Under the pieces are notes generated by a model. That model saw nothing but the letters and a program-made list of their open reading frames with translations, did no database searches and was not told the DNA's origin. Below are positions 5,908-5,939 of a stretch of 5,939 bases of DNA, piece by piece. Source of the DNA: Candidatus Bathyarchaeota archaeon (lineage in GTDB: Archaea > Thermoproteota > Bathyarchaeia > RBG-16-48-13 > GCA-020345945); NCBI GenBank assembly GCA_020345945.1, contig CP070773.1:158475-164413 (forward strand). Direction: 5' to 3'. Within the stretch, counting starts at the first letter, position 1; the number at the start of each line of letters is the position of its first letter. A program made the position numbers and the translations under genes.

Positions 5908-5939
5908 CTGAGATCAAAGTGGATCAATATTTCAAATCT

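Noticed and set aside
5919..5939. GTG at 5919 as the start of a + strand gene leaving the window
   Set aside because: Seven codons with no clear ribosome site or promoter are not enough to support a gene.

Overview
The window is a gene-dense piece of an archaeal chromosome, AT-rich by eye. The archaeal assignment rests on several signs. It has a soluble class I HMG-CoA reductase, the mevalonate enzyme archaea need for their isoprenoid lipids. It has a separate pyrI-encoded regulatory chain for aspartate carbamoyltransferase. It has a winged-helix domain of a type common in archaea, TATA-like boxes about 25 bases ahead of likely transcript starts, and Shine-Dalgarno sites such as GAGGTG and GGTGA. 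The lineage cannot be fixed from this sequence alone. An Asgard/Thorarchaeota-like or related uncultured archaeon is a guess from overall feel, not a result.

Layout, left to right: (i) a possible tail of an upstream gene ends 1 base before hmgA; (ii) hmgA (+), HMG-CoA reductase, complete and with all catalytic residues; (iii) a 774-residue protein (+) made of an N-terminal winged helix, an ATP-cone and a full-length body related to the anaerobic ribonucleotide reductase NrdD; (iv) pyrB (-), the catalytic chain of aspartate carbamoyltransferase, convergent with (iii); (v) pyrI (+), the regulatory chain of the same enzyme, divergent from pyrB across a short shared promoter region; (vi) a dCMP deaminase gene (-), convergent with pyrI and preceded by a well-formed promoter and Shine-Dalgarno site. 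No tRNA, rRNA, CRISPR array or insertion sequence was seen, and no gap longer than about 100 bases lacks a gene.

Four of the five complete genes concern nucleotides. PyrB and PyrI together carry out and control the first committed step of pyrimidine synthesis. dCMP deaminase makes dUMP, the precursor of dTMP. The NrdD-like protein keeps the nucleotide-binding cone and the C-terminal zinc site, but the glycine that carries the radical is Asn743 and both catalytic cysteines appear to be missing. With a DNA-binding domain at its front, it looks like a retired reductase turned transcription factor, possibly an archaeal counterpart of the bacterial dNTP sensor NrdR. This is the most interesting item in the window. 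Its function is inferred; the residue losses are visible in the sequence. hmgA is metabolically unrelated to the rest.

Smaller observations are in the spacers: two T-tract terminators built around the same TAATCTA core, an inverted repeat between pyrI and the deaminase gene, and helically phased ATCAA repeats upstream of the deaminase promoter.
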